The notes beneath the pieces are model-generated. The model was not told the DNA's origin. It did not search any database and was given only the letters and a program-made list of their open reading frames with translations. Shown here in pieces: positions 1 through 8,259 of a DNA stretch of 64,000 bases (positions within the stretch are counted from its first letter, which is position 1; every line of letters starts with the position of its first letter). The translations under genes were made by a program, and so were the position numbers. Origin of the DNA: Streptomyces sp. NBC_00457 (GTDB lineage Bacteria > Actinomycetota > Actinomycetes > Streptomycetales > Streptomycetaceae); assembly GCF_036014015.1 (NCBI RefSeq), contig NZ_CP107905.1, forward strand, positions 10,664,001 to 10,728,000, read 5' to 3'.

Positions 1-300
1 CTGCGCATACTCAGTCACCTCACCGCCCCCGGCGAGCGCCGCCGCACCCACCGCGCCGACGCCATCACCAACTACGTCGCCCAAGCCGTCACCCGTGGCC
101 AGCGCCGCCACCCCGGCGTCGAAATCCCCGTCCCCGAGCCCCGCTTCGCCGACCGCGTCACCTTCATCCTCGACGCCACCCCGCCCTGGACCCGCCGCGC
201 CGCCCCCGTCTTCAACCCCGCTCTGCCCAGCCGGAGAGAGCACCACCGCACCGCCGGCATCCGCGCCCGCGATGCCGCTGTGGAAGGCGCCAAGGGATGA
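1..300 (+). CDS. C-terminal 99 residues of an unidentified protein
   Basis: The reading frame is open from the first base and ends at TGA 298-300. Only the C-terminus is inside the window. It is Arg- and Pro-rich and uses G/C at almost every third position, as coding Streptomyces DNA does. I do not recognise the family. A segment reading FADRVTFILDATPPWTRR is the most distinctive part. The gene converges on the minus-strand operon that ends at 603, with a hairpin between them. Confidence 0.6.
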   Translation: MRILSHLTAPGERRRTHRADAITNYVAQAVTRGQRRHPGVEIPVPEPRFADRVTFILDATPPWTRRAAPVFNPALPSRREHHRTAGIRARDAAVEGAKG

Positions 301-537
301 GTGCAGCCGCACACCAACAGCGGCTGTCGTGGCGGATGGATACGGTGAAGGTGCCTGGTGCCGGTGGTGCTTTTAGGCTGAGTGTAGGATCTCGCAACTC
401 GCGTCCGATGCGTGTTCCCGTGACCTGCTACTTCAAGCGGTGTCTCACGCTGGGTCAAGCCCGCCAGTCTCAGGCGCGTGTCCAATTCCCCGGACCTCGA
501 GTCACCCCCCCCGTGAAGGTGGGAAGCCCGCAAGGGC

Positions 538-571
538 GCATGCGGTCGGCATAGATTCGCCGACCGCATGC
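538..571. terminator. Perfect 13-bp hairpin between convergent genes
   Basis: GCATGCGGTCGGC (538-550) is followed by an 8-nt loop and its exact reverse complement (559-571). It lies between the plus-strand gene ending at 300 and the minus-strand operon ending at 603, so it can act as a bidirectional terminator. There is no long T tract, which is usual in actinomycetes. Confidence 0.7.
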
Positions 572-602
572 ACCACGGCACTTGAGAGGTGTCACCCGGC
601 GC

Positions 603-1865
603 TCAATGGGCGTTCTGCGGCTGTTCGGAAGATTCTTGAGCCACCAGGTTCTTCGCGGGGATAGCGTCGATGATCCAGATGTTGCGCTGGCGGTCGGCCA
701 GGAATGCCGCAAGTGCGAGTAGGAGTGCTCCCGTTGCGACGATGAGAACGACCAGGAGGGCACCTTCGACGCCGTGAGTTTCTGCAAGGCCGCCGGAGAC
801 GGCTTGTCCGGCGGCTGTGCCGAGGGGGCCTCCGGCGCACAGGATGGTCATGGCGACCGCGGCCCGTTCTGCGGGGGCGAGCCGTTCGGTCAACGCGTAC
901 AGGCTGATCATGTAGGGAGCGACGGTGAAGCTCGCCAACGCGACGGCTGCGGGCAGGGAGGCCAGTTGCGTGCCGAAGAAGAGGACCATCATGCCGACGA
1001 AGAGTGCCGCGGCGAAGCAGACGTAGCGGGCGCGCAGGGAGAACCGCTGCGGGAGCCAGGCGCAGGCGAAGCCGGCCAGGGCGCTGCCGATGCCGAACTC
1101 GGCGTACAGGAGACCCGCGGCGCCGGGCTCGTCGGTCGTGTCGGCGTACACGGTGACGGCCGTCTGGACGGCGCCGAAGATCGCTCCCATGGCGACCATC
1201 GCCAGGAACATGACGGCCAGCGGACGGCGTGGCAGGTGCGGCTTGTCCTGCTGTCCCGAGGGCTGCTGGTGGGTGGTGCGGTGGGCGTAGATCAGGGCGA
1301 AGGGGAGGGTGCTCGTTGCGATCAGAGCCATCGTCACGATGGCGGGTGCGAGGGGGCTGACCGCTGCGAGCAGCCCGACGAACGCGGGGCCGGCGACGAA
1401 GCTCAGTTCATCGGCGGATGCCTCGTAGGACAGAGCCGCGGACAACAGGTGGTGCTTGTTGCGGGACTGCACCAGTCGTGACCAGTGCACCCGGACGAGG
1501 GGGCCGACCTGAGGCTGGGTCAGGCCGACGAGAGCGGCCGCGGCGAACATGCTTTCCCGGCTGCCGTGGGTCGCGGCCAGTAGGGCGGCCCAGGCGGCGA
1601 AGTTGGCGATCGCGGCCACAGCTCCGACGGTCCGGTGACCGTACCGGTCGGCGAGGGCCCCGACGAGCGGGCCGCCGATGGCGATGGCGATGCTCTGGGC
1701 CGCGCTGGCGAGTCCGGCGAAGGCGTAGCTGTGGGTTGCTGCCTGGAGCAGGATGAGGGTGGAAAGGGCTGATGTCGCGTACGGCAGGCGGGCTAGGAAT
1801 CCCAGGGGGAAGAAGCCGACGCCTGCTACACGCAGCAGAGAGCGGTAGGACACTGATGTCTCCAT
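603..1865 (-). CDS. MFS transporter, last gene of the nucleotide-catabolism operon
   Basis: About 420 residues with around twelve hydrophobic segments, the normal size of a major facilitator superfamily exporter. A loop reading GALADRYGHR after the second or third segment fits the MFS signature between TM2 and TM3. The chosen start, METSVSYR at 1865, places the first membrane segment near the N-terminus. The frame stays open further upstream (another ATG at 1928), and no strong ribosome site decides between them. It is the last gene after a nucleoside hydrolase, which suggests export of a base, nucleoside or analogue, but the substrate cannot be read from sequence. Confidence 0.85.
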   Translation of the reverse strand: METSVSYRSLLRVAGVGFFPLGFLARLPYATSALSTLILLQAATHSYAFAGLASAAQSIAIAIGGPLVGALADRYGHRTVGAVAAIANFAAWAALLAATHGSRESMFAAAALVGLTQPQVGPLVRVHWSRLVQSRNKHHLLSAALSYEASADELSFVAGPAFVGLLAAVSPLAPAIVTMALIATSTLPFALIYAHRTTHQQPSGQQDKPHLPRRPLAVMFLAMVAMGAIFGAVQTAVTVYADTTDEPGAAGLLYAEFGIGSALAGFACAWLPQRFSLRARYVCFAAALFVGMMVLFFGTQLASLPAAVALASFTVAPYMISLYALTERLAPAERAAVAMTILCAGGPLGTAAGQAVSGGLAETHGVEGALLVVLIVATGALLLALAAFLADRQRNIWIIDAIPAKNLVAQESSEQPQNAH

Positions 1866-2065
1866 CGGGCACGTCGAGGAGACGCGCCACCCAGCCACCA
1901 ACGCGTCGACGAGCCCGATTCTGATCATCAACGTAGCGGAGGCGGCTGAGGGCTGTACAGGTGCCTCGACCGAAGCGATTGGAACGATGCGGGCCGACAG
2001 TGGCCGCGTGGGGCCACAGCCAGGTGGGTGTCCCTGGATAGCCGGGTCAGTGCGTGTGTGGGCGG

Positions 2066-3064
2066 TTAGGAAAGGCCGCCGCTCAGCTTGTCGAGGAGGA
2101 GGTCGCGAAGTGTGTCGATGTCGGCGTCGAGCGCCACATCGATCTCGCGTCCGGTCCGTTCGTTGTCGTATCCGGAGCGGGTGTCGATGACGGTAGCGCC
2201 GCGTGCAGCCGGGGAGTTGCACACGACATCGACCGCCAGCCGTCGGCACTTCAGCGTGCCGGGCCAGATCGCCTCGGCTACGGCGACTGCATCATGCAGC
2301 ACGAGGCCGTCCACACCGAGTTCCCGCTGGTAGTGGGTGCGGTAGGGGGTGGAGACGGAGACCAGGGAGGCACCGGCGGGGCCGGAAGCGGCGAGAGTCT
2401 TGAGCCAGCGGTCGTCCACCCAGGCCCGGTGTGTCAGGTCGATGGGCACCAGGGTCGTCGGCACGTCCGATTCGACCAGGACGCGTCGGGCTGCCTCGGG
2501 GTCGCTCCACACGTTGAATTCGGCTGTCGCGGTGACGTTGCCGCCTGATGCCGCCCCGCCCATCACAACGAGGCGGCCGATGCGGGAGCGGAGCTCGGGG
2601 TACACGGCCAGGAGCAGAGCGATGTTGGTCATGGGCCCGATTGCCGCGATCGTCACGGGTGTCTGTGCGGTTTTCAGGACGCCGGCCAGTACTTCGACGG
2701 CGGGGCGGGCCTGCTCGGTCCCTTGTGGGGCGGGAAGCGATTCTGATGCTCCTCCGAGGCCGTCCTTGCCGTGGGCGTATTCGGCGCAGTGGGGGTGCGG
2801 GTAGACGAGTGGGCATTCGGCTCCCCTGGCCACTCGTACGTCGTCGCGGCCGCACATTGCAAGCACTCTAAGGGCGTTGCGCGTGGTCTGGTCTACGGCC
2901 GCGTTCCCGAACACGGTGGTGACGGCGCGTAGGTCCACGTAGGGACTGCGGGCGGCCAGGGTGATTGCGAAAGCGTCATCTATGCCGGGGTCGGTGTCTA
3001 TCACGAGGGGGACGCGCTCTGAGGTCACTGCATTCTCCATCCTGCCAGAGCTGGTGTCCTTCAT
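2066..3064 (-). CDS. Nucleoside hydrolase (IunH/URH1 family)
   Basis: Cleaves the N-glycosidic bond of ribonucleosides to give base and ribose. The family's calcium-binding signature DTDPGIDDA is near residue 23, and the conserved TAEFNVWSDPEAA segment and a C-terminal LHDAVAVA motif (metal/substrate residues) are present. The length of about 330 residues is normal for the family. The start could be 3064 or MENAV at 3040; the latter has GGCAGG too close for an ideal ribosome site. It follows the RdgB gene by about 30 bp in the same operon, so nucleosides made by the upstream enzymes are likely substrates. Confidence 0.92.
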   Translation of the reverse strand: MKDTSSGRMENAVTSERVPLVIDTDPGIDDAFAITLAARSPYVDLRAVTTVFGNAAVDQTTRNALRVLAMCGRDDVRVARGAECPLVYPHPHCAEYAHGKDGLGGASESLPAPQGTEQARPAVEVLAGVLKTAQTPVTIAAIGPMTNIALLLAVYPELRSRIGRLVVMGGAASGGNVTATAEFNVWSDPEAARRVLVESDVPTTLVPIDLTHRAWVDDRWLKTLAASGPAGASLVSVSTPYRTHYQRELGVDGLVLHDAVAVAEAIWPGTLKCRRLAVDVVCNSPAARGATVIDTRSGYDNERTGREIDVALDADIDTLRDLLLDKLSGGLS

Positions 3065-3095
3065 CTTTTCGCGTGCTTCGAGGAGCTCCTGGTGG

Positions 3096-3656
3096 CTATC
3101 TGTCCGAGGCTACGAACTTCTCGTTCAGCCACGCGTTTGCTTTTTCCAGCGGCCGCCTGCGCATGGTCACGAACATTCTCTCCGAGAAGCTCATCTCGGC
3201 CAGGGTCTTTCCTGACCCTTCGACCTCAAATATGGGGGTCCAGCCTCCCAATTCACCACGCGGAGCAACGATCTTCCCCCGGATGCGGTCGGTCCATACC
3301 TGGACCTCCCCGTTGTATCCAACGCCGACCGAGCTTACGGCGTCAGCTCCGCAGTTTTCCCCTTTGAGTGCGGTCAAGCGCGCGATTTCGCGCGCCCCCA
3401 TGCCGTCGACGAACCATTTCACGAGCGCACCTGGAAGTGAATTCCAGGAGTCGATCTCCAAACCCGTGTCTTCGACTATCACCGGATCGTCCCAGGACAG
3501 CTTGAGGACCTGCTCTAGCTTGTGTCTGACGACTTCGTCCGGGGTCAGGGCCTGGATCTCGTCTATTCCGATACCTATCCCATGTATCTGAGGGATGACC
3601 TCTTTGGCCTCTTCCAGCTTGATTGAATTCGTGCTAGCGAATAGAACTTTTCGCAC
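3096..3656 (-). CDS. RdgB/HAM1-like non-canonical purine NTP pyrophosphatase
   Basis: Hydrolyses (d)ITP/XTP-type nucleotides to the monophosphate. Family landmarks are FASTNSIKLEEAKEV at the N-terminus, VEDTGLEID followed by LPGALVKWF (metal and substrate site), and GWTPIFEVEGSGKTLAEMS near the C-terminus, which matches the specificity loop. About 186 residues. I chose GTG at 3656 because TTAGGA precedes it at a suitable distance; a longer GTG start at 3698 would overlap the upstream gene. It lies 17 bp after the MazG-like gene, so the two are probably co-transcribed. Confidence 0.88.
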   Translation of the reverse strand: MRKVLFASTNSIKLEEAKEVIPQIHGIGIGIDEIQALTPDEVVRHKLEQVLKLSWDDPVIVEDTGLEIDSWNSLPGALVKWFVDGMGAREIARLTALKGENCGADAVSSVGVGYNGEVQVWTDRIRGKIVAPRGELGGWTPIFEVEGSGKTLAEMSFSERMFVTMRRRPLEKANAWLNEKFVASDR

Positions 3657-3673
3657 TGTGTCAGTGGTCCTAA

Positions 3674-4957
3674 CTATGCTTCGTCTACTTGATACCACTT
3701 CGGTGATTCGGCGCGACCGTCCTCGGCCTGCAGGAATCTTCCGGGTTCGGGTTCCTTGGAATTGTCGTACGGCTGGAATCCGTCCCGGAATCGCTGCCGT
3801 ATCTGCCCTCGAATTTCACGCCCCTTTCCTCCCATCCGGCGATGAAATGAGCTGTTGGGCTGTAGGAGGATGAAGATCCTGTCTCGCACCTCGTAGGTGA
3901 AACGGTTGTGGCCGGGGCCATAGAGAGGCGCGAACACCGGTACGAAGTAGTCCTCGCCGTCAAACGAGAAGCGCCACTTGTCCTTCAGGAAGTCCTCCTC
4001 CTGGAGGGACCGGGATTTTGCCTGGTCGCACTGCATCAAGGTTTCGATGACTGTGCGGAGAAGGCCGCCCAGCTGATTCATGTCCTGGCAGAAGCCGTCG
4101 GCGGGGAAAGAGTAGATGAACCCGTCCAGATTTTCACGGAGAGCGGCGCGAGTGAAGTGATGGAGCAACCCAACGGAAGACCTGATGTGTTCTGCCACCG
4201 ATAACGATCGGTCGTACTCGGGAGCGCCCCACAGGTTGGCTGTGACAGCGAAAGGGCAGTAGGTGCGGTTAGCGATGGGGGCGAATTGTTTCACGGCCGC
4301 CGCATGCCTAGGGTTGTGCTCTCCTCCGGAGAACGCGTTGAGGGCGCGGTCGTGGAAACCGTTCTCAAGCACTTCTGCGAGATCCAGCTCAAGGCAGACG
4401 CCGATATCCAGCAGAGATATCTGGAATTCTGCTACCACCTCGGACAGGGGCTTGAGGGCGTCTTGCGTGGCGCTTCCGTAGCCGTAGCCGTACAGAGCGA
4501 TGTTCCGCATGATGTCGGTCAACGACGTCCTGGCTAGCGTCAGGAGCGCTGCCGCCTTCTGGTTTCTCCCTGCCGACCTTCGGTCTTCGATTAGTTTACT
4601 GATGGTCGCATTGTGACCGAGGTCCTGATACGACTTTTTGAGGGTCACTCCGTAGACATCGGCTATCCGCGAACTCGTCGTGTAAAGGCCGGCAACCGAC
4701 AGTCCCACGGCTGACAGGTCACGACAGTCGACGGCCCTCTCCAGGTTGGAGCACATGTCGAGGAGGTGGAAGGCTGCGGAGAGCGGACCGGCTCCGCGAC
4801 CCTCACGCAGGGACACCCTCTCCACGGCGGCCTGAACCTGCGCCACATGGAGTTTGGATGACGGGCGGGATTCCGATTGAGATCCGGTGACGACAACCGA
4901 GCTTACGGCGGTCCGCCCCCCGTCGTCCCTGTTCACTGAATCCTCGTTCGCAACCAC
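3674..4957 (-). CDS. MazG-like / YqcI-YcgG-like two-part protein
   Basis: About 427 residues. The N-terminal half is all-helical. A stretch ending LLDIGVCLELDLAEVLEN resembles the helical core of MazG-type nucleotide pyrophosphohydrolases, and a weaker copy lies before it. The C-terminal 190 residues, with KWRFSFDGEDYFV and then ILLQPNSSFHRR, resemble the YqcI/YcgG family, whose function is unknown. The GTG start at 4957 follows GAGGGG by 10 nt and clears the upstream HAD gene. Its place between a phosphatase and RdgB supports a role on nucleotides. Both family assignments are by eye; the YqcI part is the firmer one. Confidence 0.6.
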   Translation of the reverse strand: MVANEDSVNRDDGGRTAVSSVVVTGSQSESRPSSKLHVAQVQAAVERVSLREGRGAGPLSAAFHLLDMCSNLERAVDCRDLSAVGLSVAGLYTTSSRIADVYGVTLKKSYQDLGHNATISKLIEDRRSAGRNQKAAALLTLARTSLTDIMRNIALYGYGYGSATQDALKPLSEVVAEFQISLLDIGVCLELDLAEVLENGFHDRALNAFSGGEHNPRHAAAVKQFAPIANRTYCPFAVTANLWGAPEYDRSLSVAEHIRSSVGLLHHFTRAALRENLDGFIYSFPADGFCQDMNQLGGLLRTVIETLMQCDQAKSRSLQEEDFLKDKWRFSFDGEDYFVPVFAPLYGPGHNRFTYEVRDRIFILLQPNSSFHRRMGGKGREIRGQIRQRFRDGFQPYDNSKEPEPGRFLQAEDGRAESPKWYQVDEA

Positions 4958-5030
4958 TGATTTTCCGCCCCTCGCCGCGTAGAACCTGATTGAAGTCGTT
5001 TCATCTCTGGCCGGTCGTGCTGGCTCTTCG

Positions 5031-5690
5031 CTAACACTCGAAGTGTTTGAGGATTTCCGGGAGGGTCCGGATGACTGGCACCGTGAGACGGTCGAATTGG
5101 CGCAGGTCCTGTAGGGCATTTAATGTGTCATGGAAGATGACACATCTCAGCCCTGCGCTCTGCGCGGCCAGTACGTCGTCAACGGTATCACCGATCAAGA
5201 TCACGTCATCGGGAGAAGGATCCCCGAGGGCGGTAAGATGGGCCTTGAGGTGTTCTGCCTTTGTGTCCGCCCCGTAGCCCTTGTAACCATCGACGCGTAT
5301 GAAGCGGTCACTGATCCCGTACCTTTCAATCTCCGGAATCAGTTTCTCGTGGGGATGCATCGACAGCAGAGACTGCGTCCGGCCGACTGCCGCCCACCTT
5401 TCAAGCACCTCGCTGGCGTGAGGCGACAATGTCAGATGGACCGCCAGCTCCCGATAAGCGGCCTCGAAAAACTGCTGGATAGCACGGTGGTCGGCGTCAC
5501 TCAGGGGACGCTTCGCCAGTCTTTCGAAGAAGGTGGGTATCGGTCTCGTGAAGTGCTTGCGGTGATCCTCGATGGTGACAGCAGGGAGGCCGGCACAGGC
5601 GAAGGCCGCGATGACCGATCGCATCATGATGCGGCCGTCACCGAGTAAGGTGCCGTTCCAGTCCCACACGATATGAGGGGTGCGTATCAT
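5031..5690 (-). CDS. HAD-family phosphatase, phosphoglycolate phosphatase/nucleotidase-like
   Basis: HAD motif I is IVWDWNGTLL (nucleophile Asp, acid Asp replaced by Asn as in some subfamilies), motif II is LLSMHP, and motif IV is ILIGDTVDDVLAAQ. A helical cap lies between motifs I and II. About 219 residues, normal for PGP/nucleotidase-type HADs. ATG 5690 has AGGGA at good spacing; ATG 5696, two codons earlier, is also possible. Its operon suggests dephosphorylation of nucleoside monophosphates, but substrate choice in this family cannot be read from sequence. Confidence 0.85.
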   Translation of the reverse strand: MIRTPHIVWDWNGTLLGDGRIMMRSVIAAFACAGLPAVTIEDHRKHFTRPIPTFFERLAKRPLSDADHRAIQQFFEAAYRELAVHLTLSPHASEVLERWAAVGRTQSLLSMHPHEKLIPEIERYGISDRFIRVDGYKGYGADTKAEHLKAHLTALGDPSPDDVILIGDTVDDVLAAQSAGLRCVIFHDTLNALQDLRQFDRLTVPVIRTLPEILKHFEC

Positions 5691-5792
5691 TCCCATTCCC
5701 TGCGCATGAGCGTTTCACCAACGAGGCGGCGAGGGCCCGGAGCGGTTACTCCAGGCCCTGGCTCTCTCCCTGGCCGATCGGACGAATCCCGG

Positions 5793-6584
5793 CTACTTCT
5801 CGATTGGCGCGGCCGTGGCGCAACGGCAGTGCACATGGGCATCGGAGCCGCTGTCGCGCAGCGACCGGGTCATCTCGGCCACGATCTGCCTGAACCGGGC
5901 GGCATGCTGCCTGCGCGGTTCGTGCCAGTCGTGCGCGCTCATGTCGTGGTCCGACAGACCCGCGCCGAGCGTGATCACGCCGGCGAAGGTCGCGAAGCAC
6001 ATGCCCGCCTCTCGCGCCATAATGCAGTCGGTCCCGTTGGTGTGGCCGATGACGTCGCCGCCGAGCTGCGCGAACATCCTCACCTCGGCCCGGGTTTCGA
6101 ACCTCGGCCCGGGGACGCACACGCAGCAGCCCCGCGGGGCCATGTGGAGCCCCAGGCTTTCTCCTGCACGAATCATGTGTGCCCGCAGGTTTGGGCAGTA
6201 GGGCTCGGTCATGTCAGCGAAGCCGAACCGGTCATCCGAGAAGAAGGTGAACTGCCGGTCCTTCGTGAAGTCGATGAACTGATCCAGGACGAGCATGCTC
6301 CCGTTCGGGACCGAATGCCGCAGCGTCCCGACCATCGCCGTGGTGAGCACCATCCGGACGCCTGCCCGTGACAGCGCGTCCATGTTGGCTCGGTAGTCAA
6401 TCGCATGCGGAGGAACGGGGCGTCCGGAACTGTTTCGGGGCATCACGATCAGCTCGTACCCGTTTAAGGTTCCGACGGTCGCCTTCACCGAACTGTCGCG
6501 CGTCGGCAGCTGGACTTCTCTGGCGTTGTCCAGCCACTCGCTGGCGTCGACATCCTGGCTTCCGACGATTGCAAGCTCGGCCAT
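5793..6584 (-). CDS. Methylthioadenosine/purine nucleoside phosphorylase family protein
   Basis: Phosphorolysis of MTA or a related purine nucleoside to the free base and sugar-1-phosphate. The protein has the family motif CVPGPRFETRAEV, an N-terminal AIVGSQ segment, and TNGTDCIMAREAGMCFATFAGV around the substrate site. About 263 residues, as expected. AGGAG lies 8 nt before the ATG. It is the first gene of the minus-strand operon, with a palindrome at 6628-6645 upstream. The neighbours suggest general purine handling rather than simple methionine salvage, since no other salvage gene is present. Confidence 0.88.
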   Translation of the reverse strand: MAELAIVGSQDVDASEWLDNAREVQLPTRDSSVKATVGTLNGYELIVMPRNSSGRPVPPHAIDYRANMDALSRAGVRMVLTTAMVGTLRHSVPNGSMLVLDQFIDFTKDRQFTFFSDDRFGFADMTEPYCPNLRAHMIRAGESLGLHMAPRGCCVCVPGPRFETRAEVRMFAQLGGDVIGHTNGTDCIMAREAGMCFATFAGVITLGAGLSDHDMSAHDWHEPRRQHAARFRQIVAEMTRSLRDSGSDAHVHCRCATAAPIEK

Positions 6585-6627
6585 ATTCTTTGCTCCTAGC
6601 GATGACTCGAATGAGCACAGAGTGATT

Positions 6628-6645
6628 CGTCAGATATTTCTGACG
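6628..6645. promoter_or_regulatory. Palindromic operator upstream of the nucleotide operon
   Basis: CGTCAGATATTTCTGACG is a perfect inverted repeat: 7-bp arms around TATT. It lies 44-61 bp before the first gene of the operon (start 6584), the usual place for a repressor or activator site. No regulator gene adjoins the operon, so the partner protein is unknown. Confidence 0.55.
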
Positions 6646-7593
6646 TGGAATGGAAGGTGCTAGGTGGCGCGTCATGGCAGAGGACACGGGTTAGAATTTC
6701 GGGTCCTCTGTAGCGGTCTATGAAGGCTTCCCCGACGTGATGACTTCCTCGTGCAGAACCCGGGCCCCCTCAGACCTGCATGCGCCAGCGGACGTGCCAT
6801 CGCCCGGTAATGGAAATTCATCATCCCTGGGCGGTGTCTTTCGACTCAATCTTTCGACGCGGATCACGCTAACAAACATGATCCGCGCAAAGGCATGCGA
6901 TTTTGAGCCTCCTTGCAACCCGCATGGCGGTGCCCGCAGTGCTTCAGCGCCGCTTCTGCCTCATGGGTCCCGATGGAGGGCGGTGGTAAGCGTTTTCCCT
7001 GCTCGCAGGCGCATTCGGGAGCACTGAGCGTCACCGACTGGTCACACAGGGGTCTCACAGGGTGAGACCCCCGCAATGGCTGGATAGGCCACGTTGACGG
7101 TGATCCGTATACAGGATCCAGATCGTCGATCTCTCCCGACACGACCGGGCGCGGGTCGTTGCAAGAGACATAGAGTTGCGCTCGCGGCAGGCCAAGTCCG
7201 GAGCGTGTGCTGGTCAGGGCAACCGAGAGCATGCACACCACCTGCAGCATCATCTTGTTCATGACTTCAGAGAGACGCGCAGGCTGCGGCTCACGGAGGT
7301 TCGGCTGCAGCGTCGACGGACCTTCGGTGAACGCTGGATTGCCAGTGCTTGGCGAGCATGTTTCAGGTCGTGGTGCCCGAGATGCCAGTGTCAGCTGCGA
7401 AGCGCGGGACGGGTTGCTCCAGCATCTGTCGGCGATGGGGCCCAGGGCCCGCGGCCTCGGGACCGTGCGGGCATGACTGCTTGTCCAAGTCCCCCGTTGC
7501 CGCTTCCAGTAGCAACGGGGCAGCCGCATCGCCGCCGCAGCTCCAGCAACCGACAGCCGAGGGGCACGCACCGCCGTCCCTCGCCCGGAAAGA
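6646..7593. other. About 950 bp with no gene I can support
   Basis: Reading frames here are short and their composition does not agree with coding sequence on either strand. A perfect 10-bp hairpin, GGGGTCTCAC-AGG-GTGAGACCCC (7049-7071), is the only clear signal and could be a terminator. A minus-strand frame starting near 7260 with MNKMMLQVV looks a little like a secreted protein but does not hold up. Confidence 0.4.
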
Positions 7594-8223
7594 TCACCTC
7601 CGCCTCGGGCGGCCCGGATAGGACCCGGCGGGGCGGAGCTGAGTGCCGTCCTTGAGGAGTGCGAGACGAACGGTGGCGAGGCTGGTCCCCTCCCGGTCGG
7701 CGATGGCCTGGAGGGAGAGGCAGTCGCCTTCGTACCACCGGCGCCACTGTGCTGCCCGGGCGGCGGTGTGCTGGGTGCGGCGGAAGCGGGGCGGGCTCCA
7801 GTCGACCGGGTGCTCGGAGAGCAGGTGGACGACATGCGCGGTGGTCGTCTCCAGGGTGCGGGCGAGCTGGGCTATGGAGAAGTCGCTGCCGGGCACGGCC
7901 TGGTGGAGCCGTTCAGGGCTGATGCTGTGCGGGTCAGGCCCAGGCAGCTGGAGGCCGTGCAGCGCATGGTCGGGGAGCTGGGGCGCCCACTGGACGGGCT
8001 CGTCGATGCCGTGCTCGTCGAGGACGTGTCGTGCGGCGTGAGGGAGGAGTCGGGTCCCGTTCGAGTCGGTACTTCCGGTGCGGCGCTTCGCGTCCGGCCC
8101 GGGCCGTTTACCGGAATGCCGACGGCCGCGGCTGGTCGCAGCCGACTGGGGCCGGTTGCTGGTGGACGAGGTGGCGGATGGGCTGCCGGTCCGCGAGTTC
8201 CGCCGGTTATCGGCCGGAGGCAC
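7594..8223 (-). CDS. Helix-turn-helix DNA-binding protein, probably a gene remnant
   Basis: The C-terminal 110 residues carry two helix-turn-helix-like segments: one around IAQLARTLETTTAHV and one around SLQAIADREGTSLATVRLAL. The second is like domains found in Streptomyces transposition-associated (TniQ-type) regulators. The N-terminal 70 residues are low-complexity and have no good start, so the true gene may be shorter or truncated. It stands alone next to the serine hydrolase gene. Function is inferred only as DNA binding. Confidence 0.4.
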   Translation of the reverse strand: MPPADNRRNSRTGSPSATSSTSNRPQSAATSRGRRHSGKRPGPDAKRRTGSTDSNGTRLLPHAARHVLDEHGIDEPVQWAPQLPDHALHGLQLPGPDPHSISPERLHQAVPGSDFSIAQLARTLETTTAHVVHLLSEHPVDWSPPRFRRTQHTAARAAQWRRWYEGDCLSLQAIADREGTSLATVRLALLKDGTQLRPAGSYPGRPRRR

Positions 8224-8259
8224 TGTTCGGGCTCGTAGGAGCCCTCCACCGGCTGCCGT

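Noticed and set aside
774..1481. Long plus-strand frame opposite the MFS gene
   Set aside because: Mirror frame of a high-GC gene. No ribosome site and no family motif; the minus strand has clear membrane segments.
6864..7835. 323-codon minus-strand frame
   Set aside because: Low-complexity Ser/Pro/Arg text without motif; only a short piece after MNKMMLQVV looks slightly like a protein.
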